64,000 nt of DNA from Streptomyces rimosus subsp. rimosus (GTDB lineage: Bacteria > Actinomycetota > Actinomycetes > Streptomycetales > Streptomycetaceae): positions 62,001-126,000 of the forward strand of contig NZ_JOCQ01000002.1 in the NCBI RefSeq assembly GCF_000720725.1, in the 5' to 3' direction. The position numbers and the translations under genes are program-made. Position 1 is the stretch's first letter. Every line of letters starts with the position of its first letter. The notes beneath the pieces were generated by a model. It was not told the origin of the DNA. It did no database searches and saw only the letters and a program-made list of their open reading frames with translations. Positions 52,483 to 60,613 of this stretch are shown here, piece by piece.

Positions 52483-52910
52483 TCCCGTATCAGCCGCTTC
52501 AGCAGCCCGGTGGCCTCGGCCAGCGTGCGCTGTTCGGCCGGGGCGAGGCGTTCGGCGATGGCGACGGCGAGCCAGTTGTGCTTGGCCTGCCGGGCCTCGG
52601 CGAGCACCCGCCGGCCCTCCTCGGTGAAGGAGAAGACGACCTGCCGGCCGTCGGTCGGATGCGGGCTCCGCCGCAGGATTCCCTGTTCCTCCAGGGCGCC
52701 GATCGTCATCCGCATCGACTGCGGCCGTACGAACTCGGCGCGGGCCAGCGCCGCGATGGTGGTGGGTCCCTCGGCGTCGATACGGGCGAGCGCCGCACGC
52801 TGTGAGGCGGTGAGCCCGCCGGCGTGCGAGACGGCGCGCAGCTGCCGCATGAGGAGGCTCACGGTGGCGCCCAGATCGGTCGCCAGGTCTTCCGGATCCT
52901 TTTCGGGCAT
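52479..52910 (-). CDS. MarR-family repressor of the MFS pump
   Basis: 143 residues. A MarR winged HTH (about 30-105): LTASQRAALARIDAEGPTTIAALARAE and wing SPHPTDGRQVVFSFTEEGRRVL as pattern. It is first in the unit marR-MFS-isochorismatase. A 28-bp interrupted palindrome begins 19 bases upstream of its start and is the likely operator. Typical of a drug-responsive efflux module. Confidence 0.88.
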   Translation of the reverse strand: MPEKDPEDLATDLGATVSLLMRQLRAVSHAGGLTASQRAALARIDAEGPTTIAALARAEFVRPQSMRMTIGALEEQGILRRSPHPTDGRQVVFSFTEEGRRVLAEARQAKHNWLAVAIAERLAPAEQRTLAEATGLLKRLIRE

Positions 52911-52929
52911 GGCGGCACCCTAGGCTTAC

Positions 52930-52957
52930 GACAGGCAAACTTGCAAGTTCACCTGTC
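52930..52957. promoter_or_regulatory. 28-bp MarR operator
   Basis: Perfect interrupted dyad: GACAGG, two bases, AACTT, two bases, AAGTT, two bases, CCTGTC. It lies 20-47 bases upstream of the marR start, in the promoter position. Confidence 0.8.
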
Positions 52958-53007
52958 GATAGTGCGGTGTTGTGCATACGCCCGCACGGTCCGCTCCAGA
53001 AAACGTC

Positions 53008-53048
53008 GAAGCCTGTGAGGCGCCGTGGCTCGGCGCCTCACAGGCTTC
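53008..53048 (-). terminator. Long terminator hairpin (18-bp perfect stem)
   Basis: GAAGCCTGTGAGGCGCCG and its exact complement flank TGGCT. In the minus direction the stem is followed by GACGTTTTC. It probably ends transcription of the FabG-like gene before the marR promoter. Confidence 0.8.
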
Positions 53049-53061
53049 GCTTCCCTCGGTG

Positions 53062-53094
53062 GGTGAGCGCCTGACCCCCGTCCAAGCGCTCACC
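53062..53094 (-). other. Second hairpin in the fabG-marR gap
   Basis: Perfect 9-bp stem GGTGAGCGC with GCGCTCACC around a 15-base loop. It lies between the long terminator and a third hairpin at 53125-53152 (CCCACGCCC with GGGCGTGGG). Confidence 0.5.
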
Positions 53095-53185
53095 CGGCCG
53101 CCCCGTACGGGGCGGGTGTCCTCGCCCACGCCCCCGGGAGTGAGGGCGTGGGAGGTGTGGGAGATGTGGTGTGGTGCGGGTGGGG

Positions 53186-53890
53186 TCAGTGGCCCATGCC
53201 CGCGCCGCCGTCGACCGGGATGACGGCGCCGGTGATGTAGGCCGCCTCGTCGCCGGCGAGGAAGCGCACCGCCGCGGCGATGTCCTCGGGGCGGGCGGCC
53301 TTGCGCAGCGGGATCTCCTCCAGCATGGCGTCCAGGCGTTCCTGCGGGAGCGCCGCGGTCATGTCGGTCTCGGTGAGGCCGGGGGTGACCACGTTGGCGG
53401 TGATGCCGCGCGAGCCCAGTTCGCGGGCGATGGAGCGGGCGAGACCGACCAGGCCGGCCTTGGCCGCCGCGTAGTTCGCCTGGCCCGCTTCGCCGCGCAG
53501 GCCGACGGTCGACCCGATGAAGATCATGCGGCCCTTGCGGGCCCGCAGCATCCCGCGGGTGGCGCGCTTGGCCACCCGGTAGGCGGCGGTGAGGTTGGTG
53601 CCCACCACGTCGCCGAAGTCGTCCTCGGACATCCGCATCAGCAGCGCGTCGCGGGTGATGCCCGCGTTGGCCACCAGGACCTCGACCGGGCCGTGCGCCT
53701 CCTCGATCTGCCGGAACGCCGCCTCGACCTGCTCCGGGTCGGTGATGTCGCACCGCACGCCGAGAACGCCGGCGGGCGGCTCGCCCGAGCGGTACGTGAC
53801 GGCGACCCTGTCGCCGTCGGCGGCCATGGCCCGCGCGACCGCCAGTCCGATGCCCCGGTTGCCACCGGTGATGAAGACGCTGCGGCTCAT
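53186..53890 (-). CDS. fabG: FabG-like short-chain dehydrogenase (3-oxoacyl-ACP reductase type)
   Basis: 234 residues. TGGNRGIG (8-15) binds NADPH, NAG (75-77) is the fold motif, and the catalytic set is Asn99, Ser127, Tyr140 and Lys144 (GSTVGL...ANYAAAKAG). GAVIPVDGGAGMGH closes the protein as in FabG. It reduces 3-oxoacyl-ACP in fatty-acid synthesis or a related ketone. No fabI or ACP gene is adjacent, so it may be an extra copy. The ATG at 53890 is followed upstream by AGAGGGACC. Confidence 0.85.
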   Translation of the reverse strand: MSRSVFITGGNRGIGLAVARAMAADGDRVAVTYRSGEPPAGVLGVRCDITDPEQVEAAFRQIEEAHGPVEVLVANAGITRDALLMRMSEDDFGDVVGTNLTAAYRVAKRATRGMLRARKGRMIFIGSTVGLRGEAGQANYAAAKAGLVGLARSIARELGSRGITANVVTPGLTETDMTAALPQERLDAMLEEIPLRKAARPEDIAAAVRFLAGDEAAYITGAVIPVDGGAGMGH

Positions 53891-54226
53891 GGGTCCCTCT
53901 CGGTTGCTGCTGGTGTGCCCGGCTCCGCCGGCGGCACGGCGGCGGGCGCCGTGCGGGGCCCTGCCGCGGTCAGTCACTCTGGCACAAACCGATCGGGCGT
54001 TCTCGTCCGCTGCCGGTCACGCGGGGTGACCGGTACTGGGAGTTCCGGTAGGCGGGGTGCCGCTCCGGCCCGGGAAATGGGGTGGATGTGGGCTTTGGGG
54101 TGATTCGCGGGGTGGCGGGCGGTCTCCGGTGGGCCGGAGGGCTCGTTCGGTGCGTAGCGAAGTGGCGATAAAGTCGGCCGTAACTTTTCGATCCTTTTAC
54201 CGAACCGGAGGGAGCATTGATGCCGA
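53891..54226. promoter_or_regulatory. 336-bp divergent promoter region
   Basis: The region lies between the FabG-like gene and the XRE/MmyB regulator gene. No gene is called. The last part (GTAACTTTTCGATCCTTTTACC, about 54179-54200, in pattern) is AT-richer than its surroundings and probably carries the regulator promoter. A five-codon reading frame overlaps the regulator start. Confidence 0.4.
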
Positions 54227-55186
54227 ATGTCCGGTAAGCAGCGGCTCGGCGACTTCCTGCGCGACTGGCGCGGCCCGCGGGACCCCCGTCAGGTGCCGGG
54301 GTTCACCGCGAAATTCGGCCACCGGGACCGGCTCGGCATCACGCAGGCCGAGATGGCGGTGCTCACCGGTGTCACCGAGGGGTGGTACCGCAGGCTGGAG
54401 TCCGGCCGGATCGAGCGGCCGAAGACCGAGTGGCTGGAGCGCATCGTGCGCATCCTCGACCTCGACGAGGCGCAGCGGCACACCCTCTTCGTGTACGCGC
54501 GGGGGCAGGTGCCGCCGCCGCTCTACCGCCCCTCCGGCGCGGTCGACCCGTCGACGTCCGCGCTCATCCAGGTGCAGCCCTGGCCGGCCTATCTGTCCGA
54601 CTCGGCGTGGGACGTGCTCCTGTACAACGCGGCCTGCGAGAAGGACTGGCCGTGGATGAAGCACGGCATCAACGTCATGATCTGGGCGCTGACGTACCCG
54701 GAGGCCCGCCTCCAGCTGATCAACTGGGAGGAGGACTGGGCCAAGCCGATGGCTTCCCAGCTGCGCCTGACCGCCGCCGAGCAGCCGGAGAACCGCAGGC
54801 TGGCGGAGGTCGTGGCGCAGATCAAGGAGCGCGACAGGGTCGCCGCCCGGCTGCTCACCGATGATCTGACGACGGTCACGCACCCGGACGGCGACCGGCG
54901 CTGGCTGTACCTGCCCGGCCACGGGGACGAGGAGTTCGAAGTCACCTTCCGCTGCTTCGCGCCGCTCAGCGACCGTACGCAGCGGCTCATGCTGGTGGTG
55001 CCGTCCGACTACCCGGTGGCGGCCGCCCTCCCCGCGGCCGCCCGCCCCGAAGCCGCCCGCCCCGAAGCCGCCCTCCCCGAAGCCGGTCTCCCCGCGTCCG
55101 GCTACGCCGCGTCCGCCAGCCGGGCCATGCCCTCGACCAGCTCGAACGTGGTGGACGGTACGTCCGGCACGCCCGCCTCCTGGTAG
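54227..55186 (+). CDS. XRE/MmyB-type transcriptional regulator
   Basis: 319 residues. A helix-turn-helix (about 35-80: LGITQAEMAVLTGVTEGWYRRLESGR) is followed by the MmyB-like ligand-binding region (about 100-270, with WPAYLSDSAWDVLLYNAA) common in Streptomyces regulators thought to bind fatty-acid-like or other small ligands. The C-terminal tail (about 270-300) is a repeat of PEAARPEAALPEAG encoded by 15-bp tandem repeats. The ATG at 54227 is 12 bases from GGAGGGAG. The last 85 bases overlap the convergent hydrolase gene. Confidence 0.83.
   Translation: MSGKQRLGDFLRDWRGPRDPRQVPGFTAKFGHRDRLGITQAEMAVLTGVTEGWYRRLESGRIERPKTEWLERIVRILDLDEAQRHTLFVYARGQVPPPLYRPSGAVDPSTSALIQVQPWPAYLSDSAWDVLLYNAACEKDWPWMKHGINVMIWALTYPEARLQLINWEEDWAKPMASQLRLTAAEQPENRRLAEVVAQIKERDRVAARLLTDDLTTVTHPDGDRRWLYLPGHGDEEFEVTFRCFAPLSDRTQRLMLVVPSDYPVAAALPAAARPEAARPEAALPEAGLPASGYAASASRAMPSTSSNVVDGTSGTPASW
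55031..55095 (+). repeat. 15-bp tandem repeats in the XRE/MmyB gene
   Basis: About three and a half copies of a 15-base unit (CGCCCCGAAGCCGCC-like), encoding the PEA(A/L) repeat in the regulator tail just before the convergent gene overlap. Confidence 0.7.
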
Positions 55187-56037
55187 GCCGCCGCGACCGC
55201 GGTGAACAGCCGCTCGGGGTGCGCCAGCCCGCCTGCGTGCGCGGCCTTGACCAGGCGGGCCGCCTCGTCCAGCTCCGTGCCCTTGCGGGCGTGCGCGGTG
55301 GCCGTCTCGAAGATCCGGGACAGCTCGTCGCGGAAGCGGGTCAGCCCCGCGCGGTCCGTCAGCTCCCCGTGGCCCGGTACGAAGGTCGTGGCGCCGGTGG
55401 CCAGCAGGGTGTCGCAGGCCGTGACGCACGAGGAGAGCGAGCCCGACCAGACGATCATGTGGCCGCCGCGGAACAGGGCGTCGCCGGTGAACACCACACC
55501 GTCCTCGGGCACGTGCAGCGCGACATCGCCCGCGCTGTGTCCGGCGCCGAGGTCCAGGAGACGCACCGGCGTACGGCCGACGGACAGCTCCAGGCTGCCG
55601 GTGAAGGTCCGCGTCGGTCCGGTGACGGTGATGCCGCCGAAGTCGAAACCGCCGAAGTGCTCGACGGCGTAGGCCGCGACCGCGGTGACCGGCTCGCCGC
55701 GGCTCAGCGCCGACAGCATGTCCGGCGTCATCTCCTGGCACTGGTGCGCGGCGGACGCCTCGGAGGTGATGATCTCCGCGTCCGGGACCAGCTCGTTGCC
55801 CCACGTGTGGTCGCCGTTCTGGTGGCTGTTGACCACGGTGGTGATCGTCGCGTCCGGTACGGCACCGGCGATCGCGGCCAGCAGCTCCCGGGTGCCCTCC
55901 AGGGTGAACTGCGTGTCCATCAGGAGCGCTTCACCGTCGGACGCGACCAGGCCGCAGTTACTGTAACCCCAGGCGGTGCTGTCGTGCGTCCACGCCCAGG
56001 TGGTCGGGGAGAGCGGGACGAGGCGGGGCGTGGTCAA
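55102..56037 (-). CDS. Metallo-beta-lactamase-fold hydrolase with variant metal motif
   Basis: 311 residues if translation begins at the TTG at 56037, where homologous sequence seems to begin (LTTPRLVPLSP); other starts upstream are possible and the ribosome site is unclear. MBL motifs: SHQNGDHTWG (71-80), in which the second His of HxHxDH is Asn, GAGHSAGDVALHV (third ligand region), VVFTGDALF (Asp) and FVPGHGEL (final His). His72-Asn74-Asp76-His77 is unusual and may alter zinc binding. Substrate unknown. Its 3' end overlaps the convergent XRE regulator gene. Confidence 0.75.
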   Translation of the reverse strand: MTTPRLVPLSPTTWAWTHDSTAWGYSNCGLVASDGEALLMDTQFTLEGTRELLAAIAGAVPDATITTVVNSHQNGDHTWGNELVPDAEIITSEASAAHQCQEMTPDMLSALSRGEPVTAVAAYAVEHFGGFDFGGITVTGPTRTFTGSLELSVGRTPVRLLDLGAGHSAGDVALHVPEDGVVFTGDALFRGGHMIVWSGSLSSCVTACDTLLATGATTFVPGHGELTDRAGLTRFRDELSRIFETATAHARKGTELDEAARLVKAAHAGGLAHPERLFTAVAAAYQEAGVPDVPSTTFELVEGMARLADAA

Positions 56038-56362
56038 GGAAGAGGTCCATTCTCTCGGGCGGCGCCGCTGCCGCCGGATGGCACGGCGTACGGACCCGGC
56101 GGTGAACCCCACGGGAACGGTCGCCCGGTTCCGCAAGGGGCCAATGTACTCACCAACGGTCTGGACCACCCACACCGGATCACCCCTACCGGACCACCCA
56201 TACGGGACCATCCGCGCAAGACGGCCGATGGTGCCCGTACCGGATGGACGGGCCGGTCGGGCCGGGCCGACCGCCACGGTACGGGCCGGTCCCGGAAACG
56301 GTGGTGACCAGGGTCACGCCGCCCCGTATCGCGTCGCCCCGCCGAGGACGCGGCAGGAAGGG

Positions 56363-56809
56363 CTATGCCATCCGCGACTCCGCATGTGCCTTGATGCCCG
56401 CGAGGTAGCCGGACTCCGGGTACGAGCGCATGGCGTGCTCGTACGCCGGGTTGCCCTCGCTCCACCGGTCGATGACCAGCTCCAGGTCCGTCCCGTCGCC
56501 GCGCGGCGTCAGGACGTGCGTCATCCGGCACGATGTCGCGGCGTGTTCCGGGTTGTGCACGGGGCCCGGATGCTGGACGTAGCCGAACCGGCGGCAGGGC
56601 TCGAACGCGGTTATCTCGCCGTACACCTGCACGATCCGCTCGCCGTCGGCGCCGTGCCCCACGAACTCGACGCGGCTGCCGATCTCGAACGACGACTCGA
56701 TGCGCGAGCCGAACAGGGTCGCGCTGCTCCCCTCGGGCGTGGTGAGGGTCTCCCACACCTGCTCGGGTGCCGCGGCGATGGGGACGGTGTACCGAAGTGT
56801 CTCAGCCAT
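56363..56809 (-). CDS. SRPBCC/AHSA1-family protein
   Basis: 148 residues. It starts AETLRYTVPIAAAPEQVWETLTTPEGSS and has the family mid-pattern GSRVEFVG and RRFGYVQHP, ending with a long helix (YEHAMRSYPESGYLAGIKAHAES as pattern). This is the START/Bet v 1-like fold with a hydrophobic cavity (AHSA1, polyketide-cyclase-like). Ligand or partner unknown. The ATG at 56809 fits the fold. Confidence 0.82.
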   Translation of the reverse strand: MAETLRYTVPIAAAPEQVWETLTTPEGSSATLFGSRIESSFEIGSRVEFVGHGADGERIVQVYGEITAFEPCRRFGYVQHPGPVHNPEHAATSCRMTHVLTPRGDGTDLELVIDRWSEGNPAYEHAMRSYPESGYLAGIKAHAESRMA

Positions 56810-56995
56810 GTCCGCAGAGTAGGGCCCACCACTGACAACGGTGGGTGGCCGCTGCCCCGACCGCCCGGCGGGCCCCGGGGAACCGCGCGTAGAACGGGTG
56901 CAATCGAGGCCAAAACCCGGCTGGTGCCGCATGCGGGTGGGGCGTGAGGTGGGAACGGGCGGGCCCACGGGGAACGGGGGAGGGGAGAGGGGAAC

Positions 56996-58117
56996 GTGGC
57001 AACGGACCAACTCGAAGCGCCGGTGGCGGAGTTCGCGCGGTTCCTGCGCGGGCTGACGCGGCTGCTCGACGCGACGGCCGGCTGGTACGCCGTCTTCAGG
57101 CTGCGCGACCCCCAGGGCCTGCGGGCCTGTCTGGACGGTACGGACGTGCCGCCCTGGGACGTGGTGGAGTCGCTGCTGCACGACCTCGCGGTGCGCCGCG
57201 GCGAGCACGCCGTGCGCACCGCCGGGCCGCGGGCGCGCCGGCTCCACGAGGAGGCGGTCGCGGCGTACGATGCCCGGCCGGGCGCTCCCGCGCACCTCGG
57301 GGAGCGGCTCGACATGATGCTGCGCGAACGGCAGTACGCGGCGCTGCGCGAACGGGAGTTACGGGCTGCCCTGCTGGTGGCGGCGGGCGGCCCCGACGCC
57401 GCGCGGCTGGCGGACGAACTGGCCTGGGCCCGCGACGACCACGTACGGTCCGGGGCCCGGGCGCGTGAACTCCAGGGGCGCCTCGACGCGCTGGCGAGCG
57501 CGGCGGTGAGTCATCGCCCCCCGGGCGGCGCCACCGGTCTGTACGAGCACGAGCCGGACACCCCCAGCGCTCCCCGCGCCATCGGCACCCCCGAAACGCC
57601 CGTCACCCCCGCCAACGCCGCCCGCCTGGCCCAGCTCCGGGCCACCGGGCGCGGCGGCGAGGCGCACGCCCTGCTGTGCGCCGCCGCCCACGCACGCCCC
57701 TCCCAACTGCCGCGCACCATAAGCGAGCTGGAGAACGCAGGTCTGGCGGCTGAAGTGCCGACGCTGCTCTGGGAGGTGGCCTGCCTGCCGCCCGCCCGGC
57801 TCGCCGCTGCCGCCGACGCGCTGACCGCCGCGGGCCGCACCGCCGAGAGCGTGCGGCTGCTGCGCCAAGGCGTCGCCCGGCCCGCCGGGGAAGTGGCGCA
57901 CACGGCGCTGGCGCTGCTCGGGGCGGGCCGCCCGGCCGAGGCCCGCGAACTGTTCGCGGCGCTCGTCCGGGCCCGTACGCCCGAGGAGGCGGTGGAGGCG
58001 ACCGCGAGCGCCCCGGGCAAGCTGGTCCCGCTGCTCCTGGACGCCGCCGCCGGTGTCTCACCGCACCGCCACCGCGACATCACCCACGCCCTGCGCGCCG
58101 GTGGCGCGCGCTCCTGA
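56996..58117 (+). CDS. Uncharacterised helical protein (373 aa) with a TTA codon
   Basis: 373 residues, Ala/Arg/Leu-rich and predicted mostly helical. The first ~70 residues (VAEFARFLRGLTRLLDATAGWYAV, then CLDGTDVPPWDVVESLLHDLAV) resemble the degenerate N-terminal HTH-like module of Streptomyces regulatory proteins, and a Pro-rich linker (about 175-200) joins it to a repeat-like helical C-terminal half. No enzyme motif. Codon 122 is TTA (57359-57361), making it a bldA-dependent candidate. The GTG at 56996 follows GGGAGAGGGGAAC. Function unknown. Confidence 0.75.
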   Translation: MATDQLEAPVAEFARFLRGLTRLLDATAGWYAVFRLRDPQGLRACLDGTDVPPWDVVESLLHDLAVRRGEHAVRTAGPRARRLHEEAVAAYDARPGAPAHLGERLDMMLRERQYAALRERELRAALLVAAGGPDAARLADELAWARDDHVRSGARARELQGRLDALASAAVSHRPPGGATGLYEHEPDTPSAPRAIGTPETPVTPANAARLAQLRATGRGGEAHALLCAAAHARPSQLPRTISELENAGLAAEVPTLLWEVACLPPARLAAAADALTAAGRTAESVRLLRQGVARPAGEVAHTALALLGAGRPAEARELFAALVRARTPEEAVEATASAPGKLVPLLLDAAAGVSPHRHRDITHALRAGGARS

Positions 58118-58183
58118 CCACGCGCCGGGCGCGCGCCTTTCCGGCCGCTTCCGGCGTCGCCCACCGCCGTACGGGAGATGGTC

Positions 58184-58212
58184 TTGCCTCGCCGCTGCAC
58201 GGGGCCTACGGT
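58184..58212 (+). promoter_or_regulatory. Candidate promoter of the beta-ureidopropionase/aminotransferase pair
   Basis: TTGCCT and TACGGT separated by 17 bases, the ideal vegetative spacing. It lies about 60 bases upstream of the ATG at 58273. Confidence 0.5.
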
Positions 58213-58272
58213 CGCTCCACACGCGTAGATCCGCATGGCCCGCTGGCCGACGGCTCGACGAAGGAGCAGCTC

Positions 58273-59127
58273 ATGGCCGATGTTGTCCGTAACGTCGTAC
58301 GCGCCGCACTGGTTCAGGCGTCCTGGACCGGCGACACCGAATCGATGATCGCGAAGCACGAGGAACACGCCAGGGCGGCGGCCGCGCAGGGCGCGCAGGT
58401 GATCGGCTTCCAAGAGGTCTTCAACGCCCCGTACTTCTGCCAGGTCCAGGAGCCGGAGCACTACCGCTGGGCCGAGCCGGTGCCGGACGGCCCCACCACC
58501 CGCCGGATGCAGGAACTGGCCCGCGAGACCGGCATGGTGATCGTGGTGCCGGTCTTCGAGGTCGAGCAGTCCGGCTTCTACTACAACACGGCGGCCGTCA
58601 TCGACGCCGACGGCACCGTGCTCGGCACCTACCGCAAGCACCACATCCCGCAGGTCAAGGGCTTCTGGGAGAAGTACTACTTCAAGCCGGGCAACCTCGG
58701 CTGGCCGGTCTTCGACACCGCCGTCGGCCGGATCGGCGTCTACATCTGCTACGACCGCCACTTCCCCGAGGGCTGGCGCCAGCTGGGCCTGAACGGCGCC
58801 CAGCTCGTCTACAACCCGTCCGCCACCTCCCGCGGCCTGTCCGCCTACCTGTGGCAGCTGGAGCAGCCCGCCGCCGCGGTCGCCAACGAGTACTTCGTCG
58901 CCGCGATCAACCGGGTCGGCGTCGAGGAGTACGGCGACAACGACTTCTACGGCACCAGCTACTTCGTCGACCCGCGCGGGCAGTTCGTCGGCGAGGTCGC
59001 CAGCGACACCAAGGAGGAGCTGGTCGTCCGCGACCTGGACTTCGGCCTCATCGACGAGGTGCGGCAGCAGTGGGCCTTCTACCGGGACCGCCGGCCCGAC
59101 GCGTACGAGGGGCTGATCCGGCCGTGA
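58273..59127 (+). CDS. Nitrilase-superfamily hydrolase, beta-ureidopropionase-like
   Basis: 284 residues. The Glu-Lys-Cys catalytic triad is intact: Glu48 (GFQEVF), Lys122 (TYRKHHIP) and Cys159 (YICYDRHFPE). The sequence pattern around FWEKYYFKPGN and SATSRGLSAYLW fits N-carbamoyl-beta-alanine amidohydrolases and related carbamoylases of pyrimidine breakdown. The ATG at 58273 has AAGGAGC upstream. Its stop overlaps the aminotransferase start (GTGA). The two would convert a ureido acid to an amino acid and then to an aldehyde or keto acid. Confidence 0.85.
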   Translation: MADVVRNVVRAALVQASWTGDTESMIAKHEEHARAAAAQGAQVIGFQEVFNAPYFCQVQEPEHYRWAEPVPDGPTTRRMQELARETGMVIVVPVFEVEQSGFYYNTAAVIDADGTVLGTYRKHHIPQVKGFWEKYYFKPGNLGWPVFDTAVGRIGVYICYDRHFPEGWRQLGLNGAQLVYNPSATSRGLSAYLWQLEQPAAAVANEYFVAAINRVGVEEYGDNDFYGTSYFVDPRGQFVGEVASDTKEELVVRDLDFGLIDEVRQQWAFYRDRRPDAYEGLIRP

Positions 59128-60461
59128 CGGCCCCGGACGCCGGGCCGGGCGCGGCACCGGCCCCCGCCGGCCTGCACGCCCGGCACCGCGCCGTGCTGCC
59201 CGACTGGCTCACGCTGCTGTACGAGCGGCCCATCGAGCTGACGCACGGCGAGGGCCGCCACGTATGGGACGCGGACGGCAACCGCTACCTGGACTTCTTC
59301 GGCGGCATCCTCACCACCATGACTGCCCACGCGCTGCCCGAGGTCACCAAGGCCGTCGCCGAGCAGGCCGGCCGCATCCTGCACACCTCGACGCAGTACC
59401 TGTCCCGGCCCATGGTCGACCTGGCGGAGCGGATCGCCGCGCTCTCCGGCATCCCCGACGCCCGGGTCTTCCTCACCACGTCCGGTACGGAGGCGAACGA
59501 CACCGCGCTCCTGCTGGCGACGGTGTACCGGCGCTCCAACCAGGTCCTGGCGATGCGCAACAGCTACCACGGCCGGTCCTTCTCGGCCGTCGGCGTCACG
59601 GGCAACGCCGGCTGGTCGCCGACCGGCCTGTCCCCGCTCCAGACGCTGTACGTACACGGGGGTGTGCGCACCCGCGGCCCGTACGCCGGGCTGTCCGACG
59701 CCGCGTACATCGACGCGTGCGTCGCCGACCTGGAGGACCTGATCGGCCAGATGGCGGGCGTCGCGGCGCTGATCGCCGAGCCGGTGCAGGGCGTCGGCGG
59801 CTTCACCTCGCCGCCCGACGGGCTGTACGCGGCCTTCCGCGAGGTGCTGGACCGGCACGGCATCCTGTGGATCTCGGACGAGGTGCAGACCGGCTGGGGC
59901 CGGACCGGCGACCACTTCTGGGGCTGGCAGGCGCACGCCGGCAACGGGCCGCCGGACCTGCTCACCTTCGCCAAGGGCATCGGCAACGGCATGTCCGTCG
60001 GCGGGGTGGTGGCCCGCGCGGAGGTGATGAACTGCCTCGGCGCGAACTCGATCTCCACGTTCGGCGGCAGCCCGGTCACCATGGCGGCCGCCCTGGCCAA
60101 CCTCGACCACCTCCTGGCCCACGACCTCCAGGGCAACGCCCGGCGCGTCGGCGGCCTGCTCATCGAGCGGCTGCGGGCGGCCTGCGCGGGGCTCCGGACC
60201 GTACGGGAAGTGCGCGGACGCGGCCTGATGATCGGCATCGAGCTGGTCGCCCCCGGCACGGACGAGCCGTCGCCGCGGGCGGCGAACCTCGTCGTGGAAG
60301 CCGCCCGCGAGCGCGGCCTGCTGATCGGCAAGGGCGGCCTGGGCGGCTCCGCCCTGCGCATCGCGCCACCGCTGTCGCTGACGGCCGAGGAGGCGCAGAC
60401 GGGAGCGGGAATCCTCGCGGAGGCGCTGCGGGTGGCGGAGCGAGGGGTGGCGGCCGGTTAG
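59124..60461 (+). CDS. Class III aminotransferase
   Basis: 445 residues of the PLP-dependent class III family. It shows LDFFGGILTTMTAHALPEV, the TSGTEAND phosphate/PLP-binding stretch, RNSYHGRS, AEPVQGVGGF, ISDEVQTGWGRTG and the Schiff-base Lys in LLTFAKGIGNGMSVGG. The context with a beta-ureidopropionase suggests beta-alanine:pyruvate or aminobutyrate transaminase activity (inferred). The GTG at 59124 is coupled to the preceding stop. A bidirectional terminator follows. Confidence 0.88.
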   Translation: MTAPDAGPGAAPAPAGLHARHRAVLPDWLTLLYERPIELTHGEGRHVWDADGNRYLDFFGGILTTMTAHALPEVTKAVAEQAGRILHTSTQYLSRPMVDLAERIAALSGIPDARVFLTTSGTEANDTALLLATVYRRSNQVLAMRNSYHGRSFSAVGVTGNAGWSPTGLSPLQTLYVHGGVRTRGPYAGLSDAAYIDACVADLEDLIGQMAGVAALIAEPVQGVGGFTSPPDGLYAAFREVLDRHGILWISDEVQTGWGRTGDHFWGWQAHAGNGPPDLLTFAKGIGNGMSVGGVVARAEVMNCLGANSISTFGGSPVTMAAALANLDHLLAHDLQGNARRVGGLLIERLRAACAGLRTVREVRGRGLMIGIELVAPGTDEPSPRAANLVVEAARERGLLIGKGGLGGSALRIAPPLSLTAEEAQTGAGILAEALRVAERGVAAG

Positions 60462-60493
60462 GCGGCGACGGGTGAGCCGCACGGGCCCCGGAC

Positions 60494-60540
60494 CGGCACG
60501 AGCCGGAACGCCACCCGTTCGGGCGTTCCGGCTCGTGCCG
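60494..60540. terminator. Bidirectional terminator hairpin (19-bp perfect stem)
   Basis: CGGCACGAGCCGGAACGCC and its exact complement flank a nine-base loop. It lies between the aminotransferase gene (rightward) and the cold-shock gene (leftward), 33 and 74 bases from their stops. No T-run. Confidence 0.75.
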
Positions 60541-60613
60541 TAGTCCGTTCCGCTCCGGCTGTCCGCGCTCGGGCGGCTCCGCCGGTCCGGCCGGTAGGGC
60601 CGGTGCGGCCGGC

